From contig NC_062237.1 of the NCBI RefSeq assembly GCF_905475465.1, forward strand, positions 10,030,501-10,094,500: 64,000 nucleotides of DNA, read 5' to 3'. Of this stretch, positions 20,501 through 27,174 are shown one piece after another. Numbering within the stretch: the stretch's first letter is position 1; the number at the start of each line of letters is the position of its first letter. The notes under the pieces were generated by a model that saw only the letters and a list, made by a program, of their open reading frames with translations, was not told the origin of the DNA and made no database searches. A program made the position numbers and the translations under genes. The stretch comes from Pieris napi (taxonomy: Eukaryota > Arthropoda > Insecta > Lepidoptera > Pieridae).

Positions 20501-23308
20501 AAGCACTAGCGTTTAAACTAGGCCTAGCCTGTATCTTAAACGCTAATTCCTTCCAGTGTCATTAACAAATTGGTTAAGTTGTTTCTCATTAAATGTTTAT
20601 TCGGGTTATATGTTTATTAAACTATATGAGGGTGGAATCTAAATAAGTTGTTGCAATTGGTTAGACCGTAGTAAATGTGAGCTTCGAGAAAGATTTTTAA
20701 GTCTTTTGAATGAGAAACATGAATTTAGTGTCGTTATAATTTATCTGATTATGGAGACTAATATTTAGTTTTAAGATTTTATATTTAAATTAAACTTTGA
20801 ATACTTTTAGGTCTGAAGATAGATAATATCAAATAATATTAATAATATCTTCAATGTTTACACTTTTAATACAGGTCTCTTTTAAAGCTGGGTCCACATT
20901 TGTAGCATGTTGACGTATCACGATCAGTCGTATCGTATCTAGTATTTGTATCATAAGTATGGACGCTCATTTTGTACATGTCGTATTTTTAAGGCGTATC
21001 TTGTAAAAAACGCGTCCATACTTATCAAATGCTGTATCATGACAGTGTATCGGCTTTAATTTTTCAAATATAGACGCTTCACTTTTCTTCCGATGTATCT
21101 TTTCCTGATGCGCGTGTATTTTAGTGCACCTTTCCCTTCTCGTACGGTTCAGTCATGTCTTCGTTTCCAAACGGTTTAGCCATGTCAGCAATTGCTCACA
21201 GTTTGGCGGTGACTAGCGCCTGTTAAAAAAAATAAAATAAAATATGTTTATTATGGAACATAAGATACATGTATCACTTATTCCACGTCATTAAATTTCA
21301 ATTTGTAGGCATCCCTACTCATCGGCAAAGAAGACAGAGGGTGTAGGCCGAGAGAAAAAGCCGGCGTAAAAAACTCTCGGTACTCTTTTAAAATATCAAA
21401 TCATCAAATAACACTTATTTTAAAACAAATATCGCAAATTAATTAGAGGTAGCCTGTCTAGCACTAGTCCCAGGCCCTTTTATCAACTAGATAATCGTTG
21501 ACTTTATAGTAAGCCTTTTTACACAGCTTTTCTTTAATACATTTCTTAAATTTATTGAAAGGCAGAGATAAAAGAGCCTCTGGGATTTTATTAAAGAAGA
21601 GTATCCCTTTCCCCAAAAAAGAATTACTAACTTTAGATAGTCTAGTACGGGGAAATTGCAGCCTGCGTTTGTTCCGTGTATTAACATTGTGCGTATGTTC
21701 TATTCTAGTCAACTTATCACTATTTTTGTATACATACATAATATTTTCATAAATATATTGCGAGGGAAAGGTAAGTATATTAATTTCCTTGAATTTATGT
21801 CTAAGAGATTCCCTACATTTTAAATTATAGATTGCACGAATAGCCCTCTTCTGCAGGATGAAAATAGTTTCGACATCAGAAGCATGACCCCATAATAATA
21901 AGCCATAAGTCATTAAGCTATGAAAGTAACTAAAATAAACAAGTCTAGCTGTATCGACATCAGTTAGTGAGCGAATTTTTTTAACCGCGTAGGCTGCAGA
22001 ACTAAGTCTCTTCGCCAATCCGTTAATATGAGGGGACCACTGAAGTTTTGAATCCATGGTGATTCCGAGAAATACAGTTGTATCATCCAGATTCAATTCC
22101 TCATCGTTTATAATTGGTCTAGTATCCATAACCCTTGCATTTTTTGCAGAAAATTTAAGGCATTTTGTCTTTTTTGCATTAAGTAGAAGGTTATTCATAC
22201 TAAACCAATGGACAATCGAAGATAGAGCATTGTTTACATCGTCAAAATTTGTTATTTGTCGTTTGATTTTAAAAATCAAGGACGTGTCATCAGCAAACAA
22301 AACTATCTGATGTTTTCTTTCTACCATAAAAGGTAGATCATTTATATAAACAAGAAAGAGGAAAGGGCCAAGAATTGAGCCCTGTGGTACCCCCATATCT
22401 ACTTTCGACCCAGAGGACCTCTTACCATTCACTTCAACCTTCTGAGTTCTTCCGTGTAAATAGGAAGTCAGAAGATTCAGTGCGGTATTCTTGATGCCAT
22501 AGTGACGGAGTTGTTATATTATCATTAATAGTATTTCAAAAAAAAATAAGTCCAGACGTAGACGGCGCTGGTGGGAGCTTGAAGTGTTTAGAAACCGAAA
22601 CAAACATGGTGGAATACCATTGATTCGAGACTAAAAATTTCAGCATACCAGTGGAAAATACAAAAATTTCACTCGCATGTCACCTATTGACATTGTGTAT
22701 TCCCTTTGATGATCGCGAAAAAACCGACACAGGATGGTTCGGGGTGTATCAAGTATCGTATCGCGGTACAGTATCGTGATACAGTATCAAAATACGTCCA
22801 TACCACCGATCATGATACGCGTATCGGATACGAGGTGTATCAAGATACGCGCTTAGTGCGGATCGGGCCGTATCCGATACGGCATGTATCATAAACGGGT
22901 ATCATTTTGCGTCCAAACTAACGATCATGATACGCGCCGAAGCCACGCAACGGAGATACGATACACCGAAATGCTACAAATGTGGACCCGGCTTTATGTA
23001 TTCTTTCATGCGTATGACACATACATTTTGGATCAGGCTCACCCAAAATGGATGTGGACCTAAGCTAACTCTATACTAACGTCCTTTTTGTCATTGACTT
23101 GTTTGCTGGCTTTTTGGTTAAGGTAGTCCAAGAAGCCCTGGAAGGAGCTAAAGCCAGCCGAACCTGCGTAATTATCGCTCATCGCTTAAGCACAGTAAGA
23201 GACGCAGACCTCATCTGTGTGCTGAGCGATGGAAGACTGGCGGAAGTCGGCACACATACGCATCTAATGCAACTCAAGGGGATGTACTATAGTATGGTGG
23301 TGAAATAG
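1418..23308 (+). CDS. ABCB full transporter (P-glycoprotein/MDR type), 22 exons, N-terminus unplaced
   Basis: Plasma-membrane ATP-driven efflux pump of the P-glycoprotein family, arranged TMD1-NBD1-linker-TMD2-NBD2. Exons: 1418-1693, 2738-2838, 5088-5259, 5949-6120, 7338-7468, 7992-8216, 8775-8900, 11133-11336, 11611-11781, 12182-12374, 13212-13276, 14857-15018, 15117-15221, 16025-16186, 16443-16646, 16999-17240, 17531-17684, 18379-18468, 19038-19142, 19663-19866, 20199-20345, 23123-23308. They sum to 3597 nt, giving 1198 codons plus stop, with all phases matching and no internal stop. Both NBDs keep the A-loop Tyr, Walker A (GHSGCGKST, GESGCGKST), LSGGQKQR, LLLDEATSALD and the switch His in AHRLST. 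Family members are about 1250-1300 aa, so roughly 50-100 N-terminal residues are missing upstream. The Q-loop of NBD1 reads VWQEP where VSQEP is usual. AATAAA follows the stop at 23313 and 23321. Confidence 0.93.
1960..2225 (+). mobile_element. LINE-T 3' tail (5'-truncated non-LTR element)
   Basis: Carries the same C-terminal coding tail as 3255-3512 ('tatgtggaaccagctgcc', i.e. MWNQLP, then FPNQF) and the same terminal segment 'catcaggtgagcctcctgcc', with frame damage and a short GGC run at 2161-2174. Typical dead-on-arrival LINE copy in ABC intron 1. Confidence 0.7.
2738..2838 (+). CDS. ABCB exon 2 (first cytoplasmic loop)
   Basis: Short exon between ttttctatag and GA|GTAAAT. It encodes VLKLRQEYLRAALNQDF then YYDLHHTGDFASKMA, the conserved 'QD..YYD...GDF.S.M' coupling-helix region. 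It supplies exactly the segment missing between exons 1 and 3 and ends in phase 2. An open frame shifted by one base covers it and hides it. Confidence 0.88.
3255..3512 (+). mobile_element. LINE-T 3' tail, best copy
   Basis: Reading frame TTTMWNQLPTEVFPNQFDLG continues to KGRQRTCEPSG and the A-run at 3510. This is the conserved C-terminal tail of insect non-LTR reverse-transcriptase ORFs. Other copies lie at 1960, 26540 (reverse), 39120 and 53200. Confidence 0.75.
3750..4265 (-). repeat. Dispersed LINE/SINE 3'-end repeat
   Basis: The segment with 'aagggcgtagaacggaagag' and 'actggcaataaactctccgc' recurs almost unchanged at 17728-17925. The repeat orientation is minus (the tail faces the low-coordinate side). 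A 163-codon frame across it is best read as repeat sequence rather than a gene. Confidence 0.55.
4318..4612. mobile_element. MITE-E copy 1
   Basis: Ends carry 'gttagaagttatacttcttt' and 'ccaaaagaagtatagcttta'. The inner sequence ('aacaagataaaaatctttt', 'gactgtagctaacttcaggg') is shared in reverse orientation with 10784-11125 and 49397-49632. Confidence 0.8.
4814..4995. mobile_element. MITE-A copy 1 (CTG target duplication)
   Basis: 182 bp, near-palindromic: TIR 'attctgtaactcacttttcg' mirrored by 'cgaaaagtgagttacggaat'. It is flanked by CTG at 4811-4813 and 4996-4998. Two more copies (18141, 45608) are also flanked by CAG/CTG. Confidence 0.85.
5088..5259 (+). CDS. ABCB exon 3 (TM3)
   Basis: Continues DDVIKLEQGIGGKL into TM3 and the short loop, ending GLTGW before gtatga. 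172 nt; 1 nt completes the Asp codon from exon 2. Confidence 0.88.
5281..5595 (+). mobile_element. Helitron-like non-autonomous element
   Basis: Begins TCTTAATCTAATATTAAAAT, contains 'cgaaacggcttgaccgattt', and ends 'tgtcgggtcagCTAG' followed by T, matching the TC...CTAG, AT-target habit of Helitrons. It includes an (AT)n run at about 5520-5566. The same family lies at 45285. Confidence 0.62.
5706..5833. mobile_element. MITE-E copy 2 (short form)
   Basis: 128-bp deletion form with 'ttgaagttatacttttggc' and 'gaagtataacttcttacgcg' ends; it shares 'agagtaaatttttacgatgc' with 10850 and 49440. Confidence 0.78.
5949..6120 (+). CDS. ABCB exon 4 (second cytoplasmic loop)
   Basis: Encodes AEEAISSIRTVYAFNGQEKE, the conserved loop of TMD1, followed by basic residues; ends phase 1 at GG|GTAAGA. 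Confidence 0.9.
6975..7225 (-). mobile_element. SINE-1 copy
   Basis: Reverse copy of the tRNA-derived SINE: 'cctgacacacgccgtcg', 'cctcacgatgttt' and the head 'gagagtcgcacgctcaagct'. It lies in the intron before ABC exon 5. Confidence 0.72.
7338..7468 (+). CDS. ABCB exon 5 (TM5 region)
   Basis: After attgcag. Encodes EAFTGLSMGTLFFCVFGSYA and a membrane stretch ending in ADVMFS; donor TCA|GTAAGT. Intron phases 1 to 0. Confidence 0.87.
7992..8216 (+). CDS. ABCB exon 6 (TM6 to start of NBD1)
   Basis: Encodes VFFGVMTALSNFGMVASLMN, then the linker into NBD1 with the A-loop NVVFHYPSRPDIT. The donor is taken at GTCAGT (8217), because the next exon then continues RPDIT|VLKSVNL. Confidence 0.9.
8775..8900 (+). 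CDS. ABCB exon 7 (NBD1 Walker A)
   Basis: Contains VALVGHSGCGKSTIIQLLSR, Walker A of NBD1; 42 codons, phase 0 on both sides. Confidence 0.93.
9141..9469. mobile_element. Harbinger-type MITE (TTA target duplication)
   Basis: 329 bp. Perfect outer TIR GAGCTATTACGCACTGTCGA, flanked on both sides by TTA (9138-9140, 9470-9472), the PIF/Harbinger target preference. The interior is unusually GC-rich with dense GTCGC/GCGAC words on both strands. No transposase is visible. Confidence 0.82.
9836..10780 (+). mobile_element. P-superfamily non-autonomous transposon with THAP remnant
   Basis: 945 bp bounded by inverted repeats CATTGATATACAAAAAACCC (about 27 bp in all) and an exact 8-bp target duplication TTATTGAA (9828-9835, 10781-10788). 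An ATG at 9970 opens MLKCSVRNCKNITSRRLKR, a THAP-type zinc-finger start, cut by a donor at 10039. TIRs beginning with CA, 8-bp duplications and a THAP N-terminus are P-element features. The transposase core is absent. It sits in ABC intron 7, abutting a MITE-E copy. Confidence 0.8.
9970..10038 (+). pseudogene. THAP exon remnant inside the P-type element
   Basis: 23 codons from ATG to a consensus donor (TTTTCG|GTAATT): CSVRNC gives the C-x4-C half of the zinc site; the C-x2-H half is missing in this copy. Likely relic of the transposase first exon. Confidence 0.6.
10784..11125. mobile_element. MITE-E copy 3, reaching the exon 8 acceptor
   Basis: Ends 'ttgaagttatacttctattg' and 'agaagtataacttctaaccc'. 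The far end runs through 'acacacacatgtttttttt' into the AG before exon 8 (11133). The T-run is also present at the ends of copies 1 and 2, so it is the element's own. Confidence 0.8.
11133..11336 (+). CDS. ABCB exon 8 (NBD1 Q-loop)
   Basis: Encodes IGLVWQEPVLFSTSIRENI and the helical subdomain. Trp replaces the usual Ser before the Q-loop Gln. The acceptor's T-run is the terminal T-run of the adjoining MITE-E copy. The donor is placed at CCATTA|GTTAGT so that LPL joins GYDTLVG. Confidence 0.87.
11611..11781 (+). CDS. ABCB exon 9 (NBD1 signature and Walker B)
   Basis: Encodes ERGASLSGGQKQRIAIARAL and ILLLDEATSALD, ending ALDK|gtacat. Higher GC than flanking introns. Confidence 0.94.
11846..11877. 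repeat. Perfect 32-bp hairpin, first of a pair
   Basis: CGCGATTCATATGAT, then TT, then its exact reverse complement: 15-bp stem, 2-nt loop. Confidence 0.95.
11888..11919. repeat. Perfect 32-bp hairpin, second of a pair
   Basis: ATTATCGAATTTGTT, then TT, then its exact reverse complement: the same geometry as the hairpin 10 bp upstream but a different stem sequence. Confidence 0.95.
12182..12374 (+). CDS. ABCB exon 10 (NBD1 H-loop)
   Basis: Encodes TLIIAHRLSTIRNVD and the end of NBD1, then acidic linker residues TEEEIKSSSK. Ends phase 1. Confidence 0.92.
12999..13045. repeat. Perfect 20-bp inverted repeat with 7-nt loop
   Basis: TGACGGTAGTTTCATAATAG at 12999-13018 and its exact complement at 13026-13045. 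It could be two abutting element ends or a collapsed MITE; no second copy was seen in the window. Confidence 0.9.
13212..13276 (+). CDS. ABCB exon 11 (interdomain linker)
   Basis: Short acidic linker ESLLSEEEPIMSNEKEN between NBD1 and TMD2; phases 1 and 0 match its neighbours, donor GAT|GTAAGT. Confidence 0.8.
13325..13600 (+). mobile_element. SINE-1 copy
   Basis: Box-B-like 'ggttcgatacccagctgtgc', then 'accaatggactttctgtcta', 'acatcgtgag' and 'ggttgtagcacc' follow the order of the full SINE at 35185. Confidence 0.75.
13601..14856. other. ABC intron 11, mostly unique AT-rich DNA
   Basis: No ORF or clear element for most of its length. A diverged MITE-E relative may span 14447-14823, because 'gtagaagtgaaacc' and 'aagaagtttcacttc' face each other; weakly supported. 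Confidence 0.4.
14857..15018 (+). CDS. ABCB exon 12 (start of TMD2)
   Basis: Encodes RKVIMLNAPEWKLIFLGCLC and VPIFVVLFGDLFG, the TM7 region of TMD2. Confidence 0.9.
15117..15221 (+). CDS. ABCB exon 13 (TM8 region)
   Basis: Encodes the extracellular loop and the start of TM8 (SCIFIGCAIGLANFIE); 35 codons, phase 0 both sides. Its 3' intron holds the TA-duplicating transposon at 15255. Confidence 0.88.
15255..15917 (+). mobile_element. TA-duplicating DNA transposon (663 bp, transposase fragment)
   Basis: Ends TAGGTATGTTATCTAAAGCT and, in reverse complement, TAGGTCGGTTGATGAAAGCT, with TA on both sides. Inside, a short frame (ATGVSKRSIERIVSEVKVK, about 15602-15658) looks like a transposase helix-turn-helix. 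The element at 34057-34225 is an internally deleted relative. Confidence 0.75.
16025..16186 (+). CDS. ABCB exon 14 (TM8 end, third cytoplasmic loop)
   Basis: Encodes GAYLTERLRLKMFTHLLQQH then IGFFDD, the TMD2 coupling segment; ends CAGGGG|GTAAGT. Confidence 0.9.
16443..16646 (+). CDS. ABCB exon 15 (TM9-TM10)
   Basis: Two hydrophobic segments around VGLAFFLAMWFEWRVGLVVL; 68 codons, phase 0 both sides. Confidence 0.9.
16999..17240 (+). CDS. ABCB exon 16 (fourth cytoplasmic loop, TM11)
   Basis: Encodes VEAVSNIRTVAALGLERRVV, the TMD2 loop, then a hydrophobic stretch; ends phase 2 at GATGTATTGAT|GTGAGT. Confidence 0.9.
17531..17684 (+). CDS. ABCB exon 17 (TM12, linker)
   Basis: Encodes APDFHRGVNAAARIKQLLD, the typical post-TM12 linker; donor TTT|GTATGA. 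Confidence 0.88.
17728..17925 (-). repeat. Dispersed LINE/SINE 3'-end repeat, second copy
   Basis: Same sequence as 3750-3935 ('gggcgttgaacggaagagaa'), with a 23-bp block 'tgcttctaattttacattta' duplicated in tandem. Confidence 0.65.
18141..18335. mobile_element. MITE-A copy 2 (CAG target duplication)
   Basis: 195 bp, CCTTGCGATTCTGTAACTCA to its mirror. CAG at 18138-18140 and 18336-18338. A 70-bp inner stem also pairs (CACAGCGGCGGTCGC / GCGACCGCCGCTGTG). Confidence 0.87.
18379..18468 (+). CDS. ABCB exon 18 (NBD2 A-loop)
   Basis: Encodes FKNVEFSYPTRPTVKVLRGL with the A-loop Tyr; 30 codons, phase 0. Confidence 0.9.
18902..19012. mobile_element. MITE-D short copy
   Basis: 'caccgtaaaattgtaaa' and 'tttacaattttacgttg' bracket about 110 bp, including TCTATCTCGCGAGATTATAA. 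It ends only about 25 bp before ABC exon 19. Longer relatives lie at 55712 and 58078. Confidence 0.75.
19038..19142 (+). CDS. ABCB exon 19 (NBD2 Walker A)
   Basis: Encodes IAIVGESGCGKSTVIQLLLR; donor ATA|GTCAGT, the same donor word as exon 6. Confidence 0.93.
19401..19634. mobile_element. TIR MITE near the exon 20 acceptor
   Basis: About 234 bp with TIR GGAGCGTTCAAGTATTACGT on both ends; the interior has a C-run 'gacccccccaccccc'. No target duplication could be fixed. Confidence 0.75.
19663..19866 (+). CDS. ABCB exon 20 (NBD2 Q-loop)
   Basis: Encodes IVSQEPMLFDRTISENIAYG, with the normal SQEP unlike NBD1. The acceptor lies 28 bp after the end of a MITE. Confidence 0.92.
20199..20345 (+). 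CDS. ABCB exon 21 (NBD2 signature and Walker B)
   Basis: Encodes QLSGGQKQRVAIARALIRH and LLLDEATSALDNESEK; 49 codons. This exon has no Met codon. Confidence 0.93.
20884..22997. mobile_element. TIR DNA transposon interrupted by a LINE
   Basis: Ends AAGCTGGGTCCACATTTGTA and ATGTGGACCCGGCTT (reverse) are flanked by TA. Both arms are rich in CGTATC/GATACG words. The retrotransposon at about 21220-22515 separates the two arms. No transposase ORF is visible. It lies in ABC intron 21. Confidence 0.72.
21220..22515 (-). mobile_element. 5'-truncated non-LTR retrotransposon (Jockey/CR1-like)
   Basis: A minus-strand open frame at 21464-22432 encodes the C-terminal half of a reverse transcriptase: GVPQGSILGPFLFLVYINDL (palm, motif B) and FADDTSL (catalytic DD), then thumb and tail ending KAYYKVNDYL. 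A-rich tail at 21220-21240. About 320 codons with no stop suggest a young copy; the N-terminal RT, endonuclease and ORF1 are missing. Confidence 0.85.
23123..23308 (+). CDS. ABCB exon 22 (NBD2 H-loop, C-terminus)
   Basis: Encodes TCVIIAHRLSTVRDADLICV and ends in YYSMVVK with TAG at 23306-23308. The preceding 2.8-kb intron holds the nested transposon. AATAAA signals start 5 and 13 bp after the stop. Confidence 0.93.
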   Translation, partial: VVQEALEGAKASRTCVIIAHRLSTVRDADLICVLSDGRLAEVGTHTHLMQLKGMYYSMVVK

Positions 23309-23728
23309 TAAAAATAAAAAAATAAATGTTTTTCTATATTGTGATAGGTATGGCGAGTCTGTCCAACTCATTTATAATAACACTACGTTGAAGGAAGGAC
23401 CGACGCAATAAACCAAGATATAAAATTTTATTTTTAACATTTTATATTGATATGAATTATCAAGATTAAATTATCTATTATTATAAATATAGTCTGGCTT
23501 CAAAATATAAATCAAAATTTTTCAAATTAATTCTTACGTCTAAGCTTCTGCGAGGTATATTCTTTTTTACGCTCGATTCGTGGCTCGTTTGTTAAATAAC
23601 TGTTACTCTCTAAATTTCATATCGATAGCATCCCGATTTCAATAGTTTTGTTCCGCGCGATCCCAGTTGAAAGGTCGTTCGCTCGATCTGAATCTAAATA
23701 CTGAGTCATTGATAAAAAGATCTGGTTC

Positions 23729-24165
23729 GTTCGACCCTCTCAATCTATTTATTTATTAAGGAAACTAAACAGATACATCTCTATACAGTAAATAAAATAA
23801 AAGTAAAACATAAAATAAACACATTGGACATATCCACAAAAAGTTTCACTGATAAAAAATACTGTATTGTATTTTTAACATAATTGTAAAACAAGACAAA
23901 ACATGCACAAAATTTATAAATTCGGAGAACGACAAACTAGCAGCTATTTAAAAAAAACAAGGAAGATTAAGACATTAAGTGTTTTAACTTATTCTTAAAC
24001 GAAGCAGTAGAGTGCGAAAAAGGATCAATGTTAGTGGCAGAATCCAAGGCAGAACACATCCTGCGAAGAGGCTCTCGGAACCCAATGTTGGTTCTGGGAG
24101 TCGGATGGTTAAAAAATCGAACGATTGATCATTTTCAACGAAGTGACCGATTCGTTAGCGACGAT
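23729..24165 (-). mobile_element. Non-LTR retrotransposon 3' fragment with target duplication
   Basis: Reverse strand encodes a CR1/Jockey-like tail (FREPLRRMCSAL, FSHSTASFKNKLKHL). Flanked by AAAGATCTGGTTC at 23716-23728 and 24168-24180, a good 13-bp target duplication. Absent from duplicated unit 2, so it inserted after the duplication or was lost there. Confidence 0.72.
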
Positions 24166-24189
24166 TTAAAGATCTGGTTCTCTTGAAAC

Positions 24190-25040
24190 ATTCAATCGCG
24201 AACGACACATCACACATACATATTATTAGCGTTACGGAACTAGTACATGAGAATTTCATGCAAAAATTTCTGGATCCATTATCGCTATTGGAAGTTACAA
24301 AGAACCGGCGCTGACTATCACACCAAATTATACATAATTTTATCACGTTTAAACAACCTAATTTAGATTTTACGATCATAAGTAGAATCAAAGATTAAAG
24401 AAAAAAAAACACCCATGTTTATTTATTTATTAATATTCATTTCACATTATTTGAAACAGATGTGGTTAGTAAAACAGCGACAATCATATTTTAATTTCAA
24501 AATCGTGCCGTGTTCTATTTGGCCATCCATTTAAATAAGTGACCTGAAAAAAAATAACATATGAAATGATTGAGTTAACAAGAAGGTACGAATTATGTGT
24601 TTCATTTGAAAGGCATGTGGAATATTTTCATCAAAAAAATAGAAATCAAGAGTAAGTTATCTGTGAAACTGTAAATATGTTTTTACCATTCTCAGATCTT
24701 TATTAATATCATATAATTACGTCTTTAAGCTATTCATATTTAGAAACTACTTTATTCAGAAAAGATCTCAAAGATATTTCCTTGAAAGCTTTTACCTTAA
24801 GTAATTTATTTCTAAGTTTTTGTAAGTTCATAAAAAACAAGCTGTAATATAATAACTGCCACCACCTACACTATATTTATTATAATGATTTAATAAAGAA
24901 GGCTTCAAATAGATCATGATTCAAGGATACTGTTTTTTACATTAAATACATTATTGTAGGTAATAAAATATAAAACAAAATGCATATCTACACAAACTAA
25001 TACTTTACTTTAGCTAATTCTGCAACACAGTGATGTACTG
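24190..25040. other. 3' flank of IFI27-like gene A
   Basis: Non-coding, AT-rich, homologous to 27480-28150. No independent feature seen. Confidence 0.5.
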
Positions 25041-25105
25041 TGAATAATTTATTGTATAATTCACTTAAGCTGTCTTTGCTTGCAACAATCTATAAGGGTT
25101 TACCT

Positions 25106-25330
25106 CTAAGGTGTCGGTGCAAGCATAACTGCGGCAGTCAGTTTAGATATTATGCTGCCAGCAACAAGATTGCCATAGTAGGACTGGGCCACTGCTGCAG
25201 TAGACCCAGCAACAATTCCTGTGCTGCTAAATCCCAGCAAAGGTGCTACGAGAGGGGTAGCAAATCCAGCTGTCCCATAAATAGCAGCCGCTCCAACCAA
25301 ATTCACAGCCAAAGCACAAAGGAGCCCCAT
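25106..25330 (-). CDS. IFI27/IFI6-like small membrane protein, copy A
   Basis: 74 aa, ATG at 25330. Very Ala/Gly-rich, with the family pattern GFSSTGIVAGSTAAVAQ and AGSIISKL, matching the core of interferon-alpha-inducible 6/27 (ISG12) proteins, which are small hydrophobic organelle-membrane proteins in vertebrates. Two hydrophobic segments, no cleavable signal evident. A splice acceptor (tcttacag) 10 bp upstream of the ATG suggests a 5'UTR intron. TTTATT at 25048-25053 (AATAAA on the transcript) lies about 55 bp past the stop. The family call rests on pattern and size; role in insects is unknown. Confidence 0.75.
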   Translation of the reverse strand: MGLLCALAVNLVGAAAIYGTAGFATPLVAPLLGFSSTGIVAGSTAAVAQSYYGNLVAGSIISKLTAAVMLAPTP

Positions 25331-26539
25331 GATTAGTTAACTGTAAGAGCACAATTTAATATAGGCAAAAGATTCCAAACAAAGGATTTATAAATACAAC
25401 AAATTTACAACTTCCTTTTTATCCTACTTAATATAATATGATAGTTGCAAGTATAACATAGATAAAGAACTATATGAGTCGAGTACTAATACTAAATGAC
25501 AAAAAAATTTTATTTTCTAAGGTACTACCTTACTTTACCCTGTCTTTTTACAGGAATGTACTATGTCTATAATTTATAAATGTATTCGTTTCTATTCACT
25601 TTCCTATTCGCTATCGACTAGCTGGAGTGTTGAGACTGAGACAACAGCACCGGTTGTTCAAAACAAATACTACATACATTATTACATTACTAATAATTAA
25701 AATAATATTTAGATCACTGAAGTTAAATAATATTTAACATTGGTAGTCTTTACCTGATACTCTTGATAAGTAGTGCGGAATAGTAGTCTTGCCTTGTTAG
25801 GTCTCAGCCAGACTCTTGAAAGTAAATACGTACATGCACGGTGCAGTTCACAAAGTACAATGATATGATTCAAATTTGAATTGAATTTAAATAGCCAGCG
25901 CGGCGCAGATTCGAATCAAGAAGACCACCACACATGCTTATAAACTCCTCACTTAACGTAACAAAATACAATAATTTAAGACAAAATTTAAACAAAAAAA
26001 CCAGTCTGCAACAGTCTTCGAGTCTTGGGACGCTAATGATTCAACAATATAATAACATCAATATAATCGAGTTAATACGTAGTATATAAATCTTCCTTTA
26101 TATGACGAGAAATAATGAATTTTTCACTAAAAAAGAATATTTCAGTATGTATTGTTGGAATATTATTTAAATATCGTTACTATATTTCCCCCTAACATTG
26201 GTAAAATTTGAAATCTGGTCATACTTTATAGTTTATACATAAAAAGGTAACTCCCCATCTAAAAGACTAGAGAACACTAAAAAATAAAAATCATGCCAAA
26301 TGTAAACAAGAATGCGTCATTCCACAGAACACATTTCGCTTTTGCGCATACCTTAAGCCGGCTCCAGACTCACGCGACGCGCCTCGCCACGAATATTGGA
26401 CATTGGTTAGAAGAGGATGCACGAGTGGTACCCATCCACACTCGCTTTATTTAGTTGCTTGCTAGTCGCTTCATTTACAAGATTGACGTGATTGGAATGA
26501 CTGCGTTAGCTACTTTATGTACCAATATTTTTTTAATGT

Positions 26540-26707
26540 AACAGTGGGCAAACGGGCCGTCGGCTTACCTGATGTAAGGTGATACCGCTTGCAAGTGCGT
26601 TGCCAGCCCTTTAAGAATTGATACGCTCTTTTCTTGAAGGACCCTAGACAAATTGGTTCGGAAATACGTCAGTGGGCACTTGGTTCCACATATTGTTGGT
26701 GTACGGC
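26540..26707 (-). mobile_element. LINE-T 3' tail
   Basis: Reverse complement of the 3255 tail: 'cgtcggcttacctgatgtaa', 'ttggttcggaaatacgtcag'. It starts after an A/T-run at 26530 and ends near 26707. Confidence 0.7.
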
Positions 26708-27000
26708 AAAAACAACCTCAAGAAACGCTCAAGTCGTGGATCAACGGACTTCGAGGTGATACAGATGGTATTTTGTATTCTGCCTTGACGTCCGATGATA
26801 AAACTCAGCTGCAAGTAGTAATCCGATCAATTTGTCTAGATTTAGTCTATCTCAGTTCGAGATTCAAAGAAGCAGAGTTTCAACTTCAGACACAAGTTTG
26901 TTCTGATACTCATCGACATATAAGAAATACCTGGCCACACAGTCTAAAGAGTAGGCCCACTGCTATCGTCCGCATAGCTATTAATGTTGCTATGTTGTAA
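26708..27000 (+). pseudogene. Unassigned open frame, possible displaced exon
   Basis: A frame after the LINE boundary reads ETLKSWINGLRGDTDGILYS, DDKTQLQVVIRSICLDLVYL and FKEAEFQLQTQV before a stop at 26998. Composition is protein-like with amphipathic helices. I do not recognise it. It has no counterpart in duplicated unit 2 or elsewhere in the window, and no clear start. It may be a fragment of a transposon protein or a displaced host exon. Confidence 0.3.
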
Positions 27001-27174
27001 CATATCATTGATATGCAGAATAGAGCAGGGTCGGACAATAAATCGGACATTCTCAAACCTCTACTTTCATACGGTAAGGCGGATTGTGCCAATAAATAAA
27101 AATATTTAAGGATACATACAGAAATATAGGTATTTCATGTCTGAATCTATACGTAGTAATCACTAATCTAGAAT

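Larger units (their letters stand above)
23420..26345. repeat. Tandem duplication, unit 1 (contains IFI27-like gene A)
   Basis: Aligns in order with 27175-29525: 'cttacgtctaagcttctgc', 'ttaggcgttacgga'-type block, the gene, 'aatatttaacattggtag' and 'gcgtcattccacagaacaca'. Substitutions and indels are many, so this is the older duplication. A LINE fragment (23729-24165) is present only in unit 1. Confidence 0.8.

Noticed and set aside
25040..25336. Cys/Ser-rich plus-strand frame opposite IFI27-like gene A (also at 28166 and 32219)
   Set aside because: Antisense shadow. The minus (or, in copy C, plus) frame has the family pattern and conservative substitutions; the shadow frame does not.
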